From: Bacillota bacterium
GTDB taxonomy: Bacteria > Bacillota > Clostridia > Lachnospirales > Lachnospiraceae
Direction of reading: 5' to 3'
Length of the DNA: 64,000 nt
Assembly: GCA_902363515.1 (NCBI GenBank)
Contig: CABJAN010000001.1
Location: 124,001 to 188,000, forward strand
The position numbers and the translations under genes were made by a program. Below the pieces are notes generated by a model, which was given only the letters and a program-made list of their open reading frames with translations, ran no database searches and was not told the origin of the DNA. Shown here one piece after another: positions 38,342-47,584 of this stretch. Position 1 is the stretch's first letter, and the number at the start of each line of letters is the position of its first letter.

Positions 38342-41158
38342 TTACCATCGTCCAAATCCATAGAAATGACTCTGCCAGTATGGGGAATTGATGGACGTAT
38401 ACTGCACCGGATGTCCACAATGGATCATCTGACCATTGCCTACATAGATTCCGATATGCGTTACCGGCTCCCCTGCGTCGTAAGTTCCAGTAAAGAAAAT
38501 CAGATCTCCCGGCTGCGCCTCCGACTGGGATACTGGTGTACAAATGTTGTACAGTCCCTGTGCTGTTAGTCTTCCTGTATTCCTTACACCAGAGTTTGTC
38601 AGACAGTAGCTTACAAATCCAGAACAATCGAATCCACTTGGGGAATATCCACCCCATACATATGGTGTTCCAAGATATCTCGCTGCTTCATTTAACAAAC
38701 GCTGTGCTGCTTCACTGGTATATTCATTGCCGCCAAAGCCTGCTCCTTCTCCAGTTTCCAGATAAAAGATCGGGTTTAACCGCTCTCCATTTTTCAGAAG
38801 TTCAATATGAAGATGGCTTCCTGTGGAATTACCAGTATTTCCTACAAGACCTATCTCATCACCTTTCGTGACGGATGCTCCTGCAGATACACTCCGGCTG
38901 CTTAAATGTGCATACCGCAGTTCATAACCTTTTCTGTCTTTGATAATGACGTAATTTCCATAGCTGTCGTTATAAGCAGAAGTTGTAACTGTTCCGGTCA
39001 GTCCTGCCATCACTTTTGTTCCCTCCGGTGCTCCGATATCCATACCATTATGAAGCTGATTTGCTCCTGATATTGGATGAATCCTGTATCCATAATAGCT
39101 GGTCACACTGGAGTACCAGTTAAAATCAACCGGTGTTGCAAACATCTGCAAGTTGCCTTTTGTATCGTTGTAGGCACTGAACAGTTCTTTCTGGAAAAAT
39201 CCCAGCCTGTCCTGACAGATTGACATCAGATTTCCACTATTTAAGGTGACATTCAGCACATCTACATCCCTTGTCCTAGTCACTTCCACTTCCTGACTTC
39301 CATTATCATCTGCAAGATAACATTCCCATGTCTGATGTCCATGTGCAGATGCCGCCGCATGATTATCATAGTAGACGTCAAACTGTACCCCGTATCTTGC
39401 GAAAGCTCCGGTATCTTCTACCGTATATTCGACACCATTCATTACCACCTTTGTTCCCATTGGAACAAACGGATTGGAAGCATCTACCGCTAAGGTGTGA
39501 TTGGCTGTTGGATATGCTCCACTGGCAGTTGGTCCTCCGCTCCAAATACCACAGCAGATTGGACAATTACAATATCCGCTTGTTACAACCTGTCCCAAAG
39601 ATTCTCCAACTCTTACTGTTGCTGTCTCTGTCACAGTCTCATTGACCGCTTCTGTAGTCAGATGATATTGCTCTGCAAACAACGCATCCAGCTCCGGCTT
39701 GACCTGTTCAAACGTAAACTCTTCATACTTTGCTGACAGATAACTGATCAGGATAAACGGATCATGCTCAATAGGTCCGATGTTATATCGGTATTCCTCA
39801 TGTCCCGGTTCTTCAGATTCCATGTTGTTGATCCGCTCCTGCAGATTAGCTTCCAGCTGTGTATAATACAGTTCCGCTTCCCGGATTGCCTGATCCGATG
39901 ACAGATAACTGGTTCCTGTGTAAGTGATCACATTTTGTAAAAACACTGCAGAGCATGACGTGACATTCGTTATGATCAGAAACATCAATCCGATCAGAAC
40001 TGCTACACTGATATACACCTTCCGGTTTTCTTTAAAGAAGTTGGTCACTTTGCCGCCAATCTTCTTGATATAATCAATCGTACCTTTTGCAGCTGTTCCT
40101 ACTGTCTGTTCACTTCGCTTCGCTTTGGCATAATCCCGTTTGATCTGTTGCTTCTGAATCTGCTTTTTCAGCTTCTTCTGCTCCTGACGGGCTGCCGCCT
40201 GTGTCTGTTTCTCTACCTGTCTCTCCAGTCTGCTTCTCTTTCTGGAAGCCCTCTGTTTCCTTCGTCTGGCACTTCTCTGTTCCAGCCGGTAAATACCTTC
40301 GCCGCCTTCTTCCAACTTATGGGCACCTTCTACCGCCGCATTATCGTCTTCATTTTTGCTGATCTCACGGTGCAATGCTACGGAAGTTGCACTTCCTGCT
40401 TTCTTGACAACAGAAGCTTTTTCTGTTTTCACAGATTCCCCTTCACCAAACTTCAAACGGGATTTTTTCTTTCCAGGAGATTCTCCTTCATTTGCCTGAT
40501 AGACCTGTGCTTTCTTGGAATGCTGCTTTGCTTCCTTTTTCTTTCTTGCTTCTTCATAAGAAAACTTTTTGGCTTTTTCTTTCTGTTTCTGATGGCGGAA
40601 ATTGACTCCATCCGTATCCATCTGGTTCAATTTCTCCATATCTTTGTCATTTTTCACAGAAGCACCAGTTTCCTCATAAGCAAACTTCAAACGTTGTTTT
40701 TGTTTAGGCTTTTTGCTGCCACCGGTCTGATTTCTCCGGCTGTCTCCCCTGTTTTCTGATAGATCAGCACGTTTATCTTTCAGTCTCCCTAACTGTCCGA
40801 CTTCGGATTTTTCTGCAAGTCTGGATTCTTTTCCGACTTCAGCACGGATTCTTTTTCTATTTTGCTGTTTACTACTCTGTCCAAAATCCTCACTTTGCTT
40901 CTCTGTCCGTATCAGTTCCGGTGCATCTCTGGATTTTTGCACAGAGGGACGAATATTTTTCCCACTCCGTTCAGACTGGCGGGGAGACTTATCCACAAGG
41001 TTTTCTTCTTTTTCCCCCTGTTTTCTTCCCATCTGCACATCACTGGCACGGTTACTGACACGAACAGAAGATTTATCTGTCAGGTTTTCTTCCACCAGAC
41101 CATCCTTGGTCATCTTTTGGACTTTCTTGTCCCTGACTTTCATTCTCTGTTCTGCCAC
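38342..41158 (-). CDS. CD1108-type cell-wall hydrolase of the conjugation machine (3D + M23 + NlpC/P60)
   Basis: A 938-aa bitopic protein that would open peptidoglycan for the mating channel. Residues 1-375 are extremely basic and polar, and presumably cytoplasmic. One helix (RKVYISVAVLIGLMFLIITN, near 385-405) spans the membrane. Outside follow a 3D/RlpA-like domain with a Cys-rich entry (GYCNCPICCGIWSGG, near 523-600). An M23 peptidase comes next (GMDIGAPEGTKVMAGL and SHLHIELLKNG, near 700-795), then a C-terminal NlpC/P60 domain with Cys in GFDCSGFVSYC and His in VTHIGIYVGNG. Many relatives combine only two enzymatic domains. The long basic N-terminal half could contact DNA or other T4SS parts. 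It sits between DUF3789 and DUF4315 genes, the conserved order. Confidence 0.88.
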   Translation of the reverse strand: MAEQRMKVRDKKVQKMTKDGLVEENLTDKSSVRVSNRASDVQMGRKQGEKEENLVDKSPRQSERSGKNIRPSVQKSRDAPELIRTEKQSEDFGQSSKQQNRKRIRAEVGKESRLAEKSEVGQLGRLKDKRADLSENRGDSRRNQTGGSKKPKQKQRLKFAYEETGASVKNDKDMEKLNQMDTDGVNFRHQKQKEKAKKFSYEEARKKKEAKQHSKKAQVYQANEGESPGKKKSRLKFGEGESVKTEKASVVKKAGSATSVALHREISKNEDDNAAVEGAHKLEEGGEGIYRLEQRSARRRKQRASRKRSRLERQVEKQTQAAARQEQKKLKKQIQKQQIKRDYAKAKRSEQTVGTAAKGTIDYIKKIGGKVTNFFKENRKVYISVAVLIGLMFLIITNVTSCSAVFLQNVITYTGTSYLSSDQAIREAELYYTQLEANLQERINNMESEEPGHEEYRYNIGPIEHDPFILISYLSAKYEEFTFEQVKPELDALFAEQYHLTTEAVNETVTETATVRVGESLGQVVTSGYCNCPICCGIWSGGPTASGAYPTANHTLAVDASNPFVPMGTKVVMNGVEYTVEDTGAFARYGVQFDVYYDNHAAASAHGHQTWECYLADDNGSQEVEVTRTRDVDVLNVTLNSGNLMSICQDRLGFFQKELFSAYNDTKGNLQMFATPVDFNWYSSVTSYYGYRIHPISGANQLHNGMDIGAPEGTKVMAGLTGTVTTSAYNDSYGNYVIIKDRKGYELRYAHLSSRSVSAGASVTKGDEIGLVGNTGNSTGSHLHIELLKNGERLNPIFYLETGEGAGFGGNEYTSEAAQRLLNEAARYLGTPYVWGGYSPSGFDCSGFVSYCLTNSGVRNTGRLTAQGLYNICTPVSQSEAQPGDLIFFTGTYDAGEPVTHIGIYVGNGQMIHCGHPVQYTSINSPYWQSHFYGFGRW

Positions 41159-41161
41159 TAC

Positions 41162-41272
41162 TTACTCCTCCTTCTTCGGATGCCCTTTCCCTGCCTGTAA
41201 TAAGCAGAGAAAAGCGATGCCGAAAACAGCACCGCCACTAAAAGTTAATACATATGAAATTGCTCGTAACAT
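41162..41272 (-). CDS. DUF3789 family small membrane protein
   Basis: A 36-aa protein, MLRAISYVLTFSGGAVFGIA, FLCLLQAGKGHPKKEE, with one membrane helix and a basic-acidic tail. The G-x-x-F-G-x-x-x-x-C-L-x-Q pattern is that of DUF3789, a tiny family located beside virB4 in clostridial ICEs. A strong AAAGGAG site lies 6 nt before the ATG. It falls in the gap between virB4 and the wall hydrolase gene and was confirmed by translating that gap. A role as a small subunit of the secretion complex is inferred from position. Confidence 0.75.
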   Translation of the reverse strand: MLRAISYVLTFSGGAVFGIAFLCLLQAGKGHPKKEE

Positions 41273-41288
41273 TGTTTTCTCCTTTGAT

Positions 41289-43745
41289 TTAACCTGCTTC
41301 GGAAGTCTCCTCTAAGCGGGTTGTCATGATTTTATAGAGGGAATTCTTCGGGAATCTGTCTACAAATGGGATAATGACATTTCCATAGAACAAAAGTCCT
41401 TCCCCCTCATTACTGTTGGTTACATAGGACAGCTGGGTTGGTGAGATATTCAGCTGCTTTGCCAGAATCTGCCTGTCTCCGGAAGCCTGGTTCAGCATAT
41501 AAATAAAATCTGAATTTTCAAATATATTCTCTATCTCCCTGGAAGACAATAAATCTTTTATATTCTGGGTGATTCCAGTTGGAATACCACCCCATTTACG
41601 AAATCTCTTCCATATCTCCACACTATAAGCTGCGGTCTGCTCTTCCTTCAAAAGAAGATGGAACTCATCCACATAGTATCTGGTGGACTTATGAGCAGAA
41701 CGGTTCATTGTTACCCTGTTCCAGACCTGATCCTGAATGACAAGCATCCCAATCTTTTTCAACTGCTTACCAAGTTCCTTGATATCAAAACAAACGATAC
41801 GATTGTTGATATCTACATTTGTGCGATGATTAAATACATTCAGGGAGCCTGTAACATAAATCTCCAATGAAGTTGCAAGACGCTGTGATTCCGGCTCTTC
41901 CTGTTTCCGCAACAGATTATATAAATCCTCCAGGATTGGCATCTTCTCCGGCATTGGATCGGCAAGATATTCCTGATATACTAACCGCACACAACGGTCA
42001 ATGATGGTCTTTTCTACCGGCTCCAGTCCATTCTTTCCTCCAACAATCAACTCACACAAAGACAGAATAAAATCTGCTTTCAGTGACAGTGGATTATCTT
42101 CCTCGGAATAATTCAGGTTCAGATCCATTGGATTGATATACTGGTCTGATACCGGTGAAACCTTCACCACCTGCCCATGCAGTGCCTGTACCAATGGAGA
42201 ATACTCGGCTTCTGGATCGCAGATGATGATATCGTCCTCCGTAATCAAAAAGCAGTTTGTAATCTCTCTCTTTGCTGAGAAGGACTTACCGGAACCTGGT
42301 GTACCAAGAATCAGTCCATTCGGGTTCTTCAGACGTTTCCGATCAACCATGATCATGTTGTTGGATAATGCATTCAATCCATAATAAAGAGCTTCCCCTT
42401 CCTGAAACAGTTCCTGTGTCGTAAATGGCACGAAGATCGCTGTTGAAGATGTGGTAAGCCCTCTCTGAATTTCAATTCGATTGACTCCCAGCGGAATACA
42501 GGACATAAGTGCTGCTTCCTGCTGATAATCCAGCTGTTTTAAAGAACAGTTATATTTCTGTGCGATTCCCTGTACCTGGAAAATATTATTATCCAGCTTC
42601 TGACGCTTCTTTGCGGTATTCATTACCAGAACTGTTACAAGGAACATTCGCTCATTTCTGGACTGCAGATCTTCCAGCAGGTTCTTCGCCTCTTCTCCAT
42701 AAGTCACAAGGTCCGATGGAAGCACATCCATATCATAACCGGAACGTACAGCCCGTTTTTGCTCCTCAATCTTCATCTTATCCAAATCTGAAATCTTACT
42801 CTTGATCATTTTGATCGCTGAACTCTGATCAATAGACTGGATATGAATGTTGACATTGATGCTGTCATCCACATCCAGGAAGTCTGCAAGCATCCGGTCT
42901 GTCAGCTCCGGTGCAAGAATCTGCAGGTAACTCACACTCCCCATCGTTCTTCCCATCATAAATGTCTGATTCTTGGAAAAGTTAAAGGAAGCCGGTGCAA
43001 TAAAATCTTTGGTCTTTAATCCGGTTTCCGGCAGCATCTTATACTGGAACTTAAATGGTTCGATCCGATCCTGGTTAAACACATGATACATAATCTCCAG
43101 CCTTTCCAGACCATTTAGTGAATGTGCCTGTGCTCCCAGAACCTTAAAGTTGTTTAAGATATCTGTTTCGATTCTTTCAAGCCTTGGTCTTGCCACCTTC
43201 AGGCTTTCTGCTTCGATTCCAAAAGTGATATACTTTGTCTTTACCAGACCATTATTTCCTTTGGAAAGCTGATTTTTCAACATAGTACGGTACTCTTCAC
43301 GAATGGCATTGAAGTCATCGTTCTGATCCGGAATGTCAATGCTTTTCTCAAATTCTGCCACATCCACCTGCTGATTGATAAAGGACAGCTGCACACTGAT
43401 AGAAGAATCAAAGTAATTTAAGAAATCACAGTAATTCTCAAATATCGTGGTCTTATCCTCGTTTAAAGCCAGCTGATAATTGATATCATAAAACTGAATC
43501 GTCTTAGAGAAAAAGGTCTTTGTCACCTGGCAGATACCATCCTGCAGCATCCGAATATACGGAATGCTCTGCTGTGCAGTTGTAGGAATGTTTTTCTGTT
43601 TCCTGCGATCCCGTTCCTGCTTCTTCTTACGCTTTTCCTGTTCTCTTTCTTTTCTGCTTTTTTTGTTTCTTCTTTCCTGACGGTTTCTTTTTTCCGCCAG
43701 GGACAGACGCTCCTGCTGAGCCTCCTGCTTTGTCTTTTTTGCCAT
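41289..43745 (-). CDS. VirB4-family conjugation ATPase
   Basis: An 818-aa cytoplasmic ATPase that powers type IV secretion. I take the ATG at 43745, three codons into the open frame, because GGAGG stands 9 nt before it. The first 60 residues are basic (KKTKQEAQQERLSLAEKRNR). The central part has the TraE/VirB4 N domain. Walker A is LILGTPGSGKSFSAKRE near residue 485 and Walker B is RYYVDEFHLLLKE near 690. The C-terminal SYVTNSNEGEGLLFYGNVII is typical of the clostridial ICE branch. The start overlaps the prgI gene by 119 bp, which would keep subunit amounts in step. Confidence 0.93.
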   Translation of the reverse strand: MAKKTKQEAQQERLSLAEKRNRQERRNKKSRKEREQEKRKKKQERDRRKQKNIPTTAQQSIPYIRMLQDGICQVTKTFFSKTIQFYDINYQLALNEDKTTIFENYCDFLNYFDSSISVQLSFINQQVDVAEFEKSIDIPDQNDDFNAIREEYRTMLKNQLSKGNNGLVKTKYITFGIEAESLKVARPRLERIETDILNNFKVLGAQAHSLNGLERLEIMYHVFNQDRIEPFKFQYKMLPETGLKTKDFIAPASFNFSKNQTFMMGRTMGSVSYLQILAPELTDRMLADFLDVDDSINVNIHIQSIDQSSAIKMIKSKISDLDKMKIEEQKRAVRSGYDMDVLPSDLVTYGEEAKNLLEDLQSRNERMFLVTVLVMNTAKKRQKLDNNIFQVQGIAQKYNCSLKQLDYQQEAALMSCIPLGVNRIEIQRGLTTSSTAIFVPFTTQELFQEGEALYYGLNALSNNMIMVDRKRLKNPNGLILGTPGSGKSFSAKREITNCFLITEDDIIICDPEAEYSPLVQALHGQVVKVSPVSDQYINPMDLNLNYSEEDNPLSLKADFILSLCELIVGGKNGLEPVEKTIIDRCVRLVYQEYLADPMPEKMPILEDLYNLLRKQEEPESQRLATSLEIYVTGSLNVFNHRTNVDINNRIVCFDIKELGKQLKKIGMLVIQDQVWNRVTMNRSAHKSTRYYVDEFHLLLKEEQTAAYSVEIWKRFRKWGGIPTGITQNIKDLLSSREIENIFENSDFIYMLNQASGDRQILAKQLNISPTQLSYVTNSNEGEGLLFYGNVIIPFVDRFPKNSLYKIMTTRLEETSEAG

Positions 43746-44091
43746 TCGGCACACCCTCCTTTTTTACAAGGGTGGAAATCTCCTGATAAAAATTTTCTGT
43801 CTTATATGGTCTTACCGCTGGACAGATAAACTTCTGTCGAATGATATTTGCCACCACTTTTTCAAAGGGAAGTCCATCTTTTTCATACATTGCCATGAAG
43901 AAAAACGGAAGCATGATCGTTACCATCAGAATGGCAGCGATACTGGAACCGATGGGTTTTCTCATGACCAGATAAAACGGAATTCCCACTACTGCGGCAA
44001 GTGAAAAGAAAATCAGCTGCCGTTTTGTCAGATTTAACGCTACTTTTGTTTTGACCTTGGTAAGGTCTTTTGGTACTGGTACATACGCCAT
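43627..44091 (-). CDS. PrgI-family (VirB3-like) inner-membrane conjugation protein
   Basis: A 154-aa protein starting MAYVPVPKDLTKVKTKVALN. It has two membrane helices (near residues 27-45 and 49-68) and then the conserved EKDGLPFEKVVANIIRQKFI. This is the PrgI family, equivalent to VirB3, which docks VirB4 to the membrane. The last 40 residues are a Gly/Lys-rich tail (GGKKKPSGKKKQKKQKRKRT) encoded by DNA that also encodes the VirB4 N terminus in another frame. An AAGGAG site precedes the start. The overlap makes the tail composition partly a by-product of the other frame. Confidence 0.9.
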   Translation of the reverse strand: MAYVPVPKDLTKVKTKVALNLTKRQLIFFSLAAVVGIPFYLVMRKPIGSSIAAILMVTIMLPFFFMAMYEKDGLPFEKVVANIIRQKFICPAVRPYKTENFYQEISTLVKKEGVPNGKKDKAGGSAGASVPGGKKKPSGKKKQKKQKRKRTGKA

Positions 44092-44114
44092 GGTATGCGC
44101 TCCTTTCCTGCCCG

Positions 44115-44389
44115 CTAATGGGCATTGAATATTGATTTGCTAAGGCTTCCGGTCTTGAATAATGAAAATGCAAGAATCACGGTATAAGCCGCTACTGAAA
44201 ACATTGCTGCATGAAGGTCACTGGATATGGTCATTGCATTTACTAAAACTGCATAAATTCCAACACAGACCATCATGAAGAATCCCTGAAATGCCAGTGC
44301 GAACAAGCCTTTTAAATAGTTGTTTCCGATATTGCCCCATTCCTTATTGGTCATGGTGGCAAACGGAATTGGTGCTATGGAAGTATAAA
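44115..44389 (-). CDS. VirB6-like conjugation protein, exon 2 (C-terminal part)
   Basis: These 275 bases encode the last 91 residues of a VirB6/TrbL-like membrane protein (LYTSIAPIPFATMTNKEWGN onward, with two membrane helices). The upstream part is at 46978-47572, and a group II intron lies between. Joining 47572-46978 to 44389-44115 gives exactly 290 codons with the frame GAA ATT TAC C/TT TAT ACT. This restores RMIEIYLYTSIAP, as expected for the uninterrupted family. An ATG inside the intron end (44417) could start a separate short frame, but it would lack the N-terminal helices. Confidence 0.85.
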
Positions 44390-44450
44390 GTAGGGTAAGA
44401 ACCCGGCGCCTTGCCATATTGCTATGGTAGGTTTCCGAGAACTCCCCTCC

Positions 44451-44484
44451 GAACCGGACTTACACCTCTCAGCGTATCCGGCTC
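44451..44484 (-). ncRNA. group II intron domain V
   Basis: A 34-nt hairpin on the minus strand beginning GAGCCGGATACGCTG and ending GTAAGTCCGGTTC. It has the catalytic AGC triad near the 5' side and the usual length for domain V. It is followed by the GGAGGGG region leading to domain VI. Confidence 0.85.
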
Positions 44485-44492
44485 TCCAGATG

Positions 44493-46325
44493 TCAGTCTA
44501 ATTTCCCAGCGTGTAACTTATCGTGACAGTAGACGCAGAGTGCCATTGTCTTGCGCTTACGCCCAATCATGGCGATTTCCCATTGTTTTCTGCCACTTAA
44601 ATCTTTGAGTTTTCGTACATGGTGTATTTCAAGCGGCACATTTTCTGCGCCGCACCACTCGCATTGGTTCGCTTGCAGTCTTTTAATCAGGCTGTTGCGT
44701 CCATAATTCTCAACGGCTCGTGCTACTATATCGGGATTTCCGCTTTCTACTTTGGTATTCCGGCGGAAACCGTCATTGTAGAACAGCACTTTTCCCACCT
44801 TGCCGTTTTTCTTCGGATACTCCACAACAAAATCTTTCCCTTGACGGTACTTGCGGATAATTCTGCTGATTCGTGTCCGATATTTTCCAGCAAAGGTTTT
44901 GAGCATACTGTATCTCATTACATAGTAGAAGTTATTGAGTACAGACACGTTGTTTGCAAGTCGGTAGTAGTTATACAATCCACGGATTTCTGCGTTGTAT
45001 TGGTTTAGGATTTCCAAATCGTCCAAGTGCAACAGGCGAGTGCGCCGGACAGGTTCCCAAACCTCTTTGTTTCCATTTTGTTTGTCGTATTTAATCTTGA
45101 GGGCATTGTAGGAGAACAGTCGTTTTACCCACTTATCATGGGGAACATAAAGTAAGACTTTTCCATTGTTTACCCGTCTGGTAGCCCCGGTTTTGGTCTT
45201 TTTGTTGTGTTCGCCTTTGGCGATTGTGACCTCATATCCCAAGAACTTCGCAGCGTCGTGTCCATGAGTAATCAATGTCTTTTCCTCGGACATTTCCAGA
45301 TGGAGTTTGTCCCGGATAAAGCAGCCTACATCTTGTTTAATCTGTTCTGCGTCCTCTTTGCTGCCGATAACTCCAATTAAGAAATCATCGGCATATCGGA
45401 TATAGCAAATCCGTTTATAGCTATCGTCCATCTGGTCGCTATACGGCATAGATTTCAGACTACGCCGCAGTTCCCGGATTTCTGCAATTAAGCCCTCTTT
45501 TTCTTCCTCGCTCATTTTAGAGAGATTTCTTTTAAGCCTTTGTTCTTTCCCCCGGCAGACATCCAGCTTCTTCTTGAACGCAGGATTGATTTTACGGCGG
45601 TTTCCGCAGTTGAATTTCTCTGCATACTCTGCCATATAGCTATCCAGTTCGTTCATGTAGATGTTTGCAAGGATAGGGCTGATGATGGAGCCTTGCGGAG
45701 TGCCGGAATAAGTATTGTGATAATTCCAATCCTCCATATATCCAGCTTTCAAGAACTTCCAGAGCAGACCGATGAAATGTTCATCTGCAATCCGCTTTCG
45801 CAAAATAGCAATCAACACATGATGGTCTACGTTGTCAAAACAGCCCTTTATATCTCCCTCAACGAACCACTTTGTCCCCGTAAAATATTTCTGCACATAT
45901 TTGAGTGCCGTATGACAGCTTCTGTTTATACGGAAACCGTGGGAATAGTCGCTAAAGGTTGGCTCATAAATACTCTCTAAGATGAGCCGCACCACCTCCT
46001 GTATCAGTTTATCGTCGAATGACGGTATCCCCAGAGGACGCATTTTCCCATTGGATTTCGGGATATACGTTCTCCTTGCCGGGTTAGGCTGATAACTAAA
46101 ATCCCGCATCTTTTCAATGAGGGCGTTTATCCTTGCCATTCCCATTCCGTCAATGGTTTTGCCGTCTGTTCCGGCTGTCATGTTGCCTGGTTTCGCCTGT
46201 ATCCGCTGATATGCCAGCAGATAGAATTGTGGATTGTACAGGTTGCGGTATAACCGCTCGTACTTGTAACTCTTGTTACACGCCTTGGATTTTAGGCTTT
46301 CCAACACATTTTCAGGACTTCTCAT
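44493..46325 (-). CDS. ltrA: group II intron-encoded reverse transcriptase/maturase with HNH domain
   Basis: A 610-aa protein that splices the intron RNA and drives retrohoming. The reverse transcriptase blocks run from about residue 60 to 350. They include SNGKMRPLGIPSFDDKLIQE, TPQGSIISPILANIYMNELD and the catalytic IRYADDFLIG near 310. A thumb/maturase X region follows (RVNNGKVLLYVPHDKWVKRL onward). The C terminus is an HNH endonuclease with CEWC, LEIHHVRKLKDLSG and CVYCHDKLHAG, as in the bacterial LtrA-like and ML classes. All motifs are intact, so the intron may be mobile. The ATG at 46325 follows a GAGG site. The frame lies entirely inside the intron, ending just before domain V. Confidence 0.95.
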   Translation of the reverse strand: MRSPENVLESLKSKACNKSYKYERLYRNLYNPQFYLLAYQRIQAKPGNMTAGTDGKTIDGMGMARINALIEKMRDFSYQPNPARRTYIPKSNGKMRPLGIPSFDDKLIQEVVRLILESIYEPTFSDYSHGFRINRSCHTALKYVQKYFTGTKWFVEGDIKGCFDNVDHHVLIAILRKRIADEHFIGLLWKFLKAGYMEDWNYHNTYSGTPQGSIISPILANIYMNELDSYMAEYAEKFNCGNRRKINPAFKKKLDVCRGKEQRLKRNLSKMSEEEKEGLIAEIRELRRSLKSMPYSDQMDDSYKRICYIRYADDFLIGVIGSKEDAEQIKQDVGCFIRDKLHLEMSEEKTLITHGHDAAKFLGYEVTIAKGEHNKKTKTGATRRVNNGKVLLYVPHDKWVKRLFSYNALKIKYDKQNGNKEVWEPVRRTRLLHLDDLEILNQYNAEIRGLYNYYRLANNVSVLNNFYYVMRYSMLKTFAGKYRTRISRIIRKYRQGKDFVVEYPKKNGKVGKVLFYNDGFRRNTKVESGNPDIVARAVENYGRNSLIKRLQANQCEWCGAENVPLEIHHVRKLKDLSGRKQWEIAMIGRKRKTMALCVYCHDKLHAGKLD

Positions 46326-46977
46326 AATGCCTCACGCACCTTTCCTTTTTATGAATTGGTTGACATCCTGCCTCCCTTCGCCATGTAGACGGCTTTCCCG
46401 CCCTCGGACTACTACGGAGGCTCCGTTGCCATGCCGGATATTCAGCGTCATCTTTCTTGGGTTTTTACCCCTTGAAATTTATCGCCTTGCGGCATTACGC
46501 ATAGCCGGATAGTTCCGGCGTTCCGGTTTAGGCAATCTCCAGTTAGACACTTTGGGAAAAGCGTATTGTGATGTCGGTAGTGGGTTTTCGTCCTTTTCCG
46601 CTTACTGCGGCTGGCTGTCATAAGTATCGTGCGGTCTGTGTTTACCTGTCACATTCCGCTATGACATACGGCGAATACAACCATCCTGCGCCGTCGGGTC
46701 GAGTATCCCGCCTCGGACTGCCCTTAAAGCAGTTTAGCCTTGCTCCTCATTCACAATGTTGCGTCTTGCCGCTCAGTCGTGGGTAGATGGTTTTCCCAAC
46801 TTGCGATTTTTCCGATACGCTATTGTCCCCCTTGTGGTTTCCCTCCGAGGTAAATCGGATGACGCTAAAGTGACGCTTTTCACGTCTTTGATACTTTTCT
46901 TTACCGGCTTGCTAAAGCCGGGTTCCCAAAATGCCCGCACACCGCCTTTGGATGAAAAGCGGCGCTTCTGGACGCGC

Positions 46978-47572
46978 GGTAAATTTCTATCATTCTTCCG
47001 TACAAGATTACCGTAATGATAATTGACAGAATGTGCATGGTAACACTGATCAACATCGTTTCCATGGATAGAAGGAACAAATCCCCTAACTCCATATCCT
47101 CCAGGGCATCCACAATCCTTGAAATTGCTTCTGTTGCATCCACCGCAGTGTTTCCTGATATCACCCCGGCGGCATTGTTGACCACATGCTGGCCAACATC
47201 AAAGACCGCCATCGTGATATTGAACGTATTTGTCACCAGATAAATGGCTACATACGCTTTGAAGATCCAGAGGAAAATGTTATAAGTCTCAAATTCATGG
47301 AAATTGTTTTTCTGTGTTACCATCGTAATCAGTTCATAGCACAGGACAAAGGTGATGATCAGTCCCGCAAGGGGGACAATCACCGTTTGGGATAAATTCT
47401 GAATCAGATTAAAAATCCCTGCATTCCATCCCTGCGGTGTCTGTCTCACCTGCCCGGCTATGGTTCCCACCTGCTCATTGACAGACGTGAACATGTTATC
47501 CAAACTTGACTTGATAAGTCCGATCAGGATATCCTTTATCGCTTCCGTAATTCTCTCAATGATGGTGTTCAT
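46978..47572 (-). CDS. VirB6-like conjugation protein, exon 1 (N-terminal part)
   Basis: These bases encode 198 complete residues plus one base of the next codon. The product is MNTIIERITEAIKDILIGLI through IIITVILYGRMIEIY, with four to five membrane helices, as in the TrbL/VirB6 family that forms the inner-membrane channel of clostridial type IV systems. An AGAGGAG site precedes the ATG. Without splicing, the frame reads about 25 residues into the intron (RASRSAAFHPKAVCGHFGNP) before a stop. That would yield a truncated protein lacking the last two helices. It follows the Maff2 gene by 12 bp. Confidence 0.85.
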
Positions 47573-47584
47573 CTACCACTCCTC

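Larger units (their letters stand above)
44390..46977 (-). mobile_element. group II intron inserted in the virB6-like gene
   Basis: A 2588-bp intron on the minus strand, 5' end at 46977 and 3' end at 44390. The 5' end GCGCGTCCAGAAG aligns with the start of Ll.LtrB (GTGCGCCCAGATAG) but has C in place of the usual U at position 2. The 3' end is CCTAC, fitting the AY rule. Domain V is intact at 44451-44484 and domain VI follows. About 650 nt before the encoded protein hold domain I-III RNA structure. The boundaries were set by restoring the virB6 frame and agree with the consensus. The host gene needs RNA splicing to work. Confidence 0.88.

Noticed and set aside
40148..40759. 203-codon plus-strand frame with Leu/Phe-rich, membrane-like sequence
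   Set aside because: It is the complement of the Lys/Glu-rich N-terminal half of the wall hydrolase; antisense of Lys and Glu codons reads as Phe and Leu.
44115..44417. Independent 100-aa membrane protein gene starting in the intron end
   Set aside because: Its first nine residues are intron sequence and the rest is the exact continuation of the upstream VirB6 part, so it is exon 2 of a split gene.
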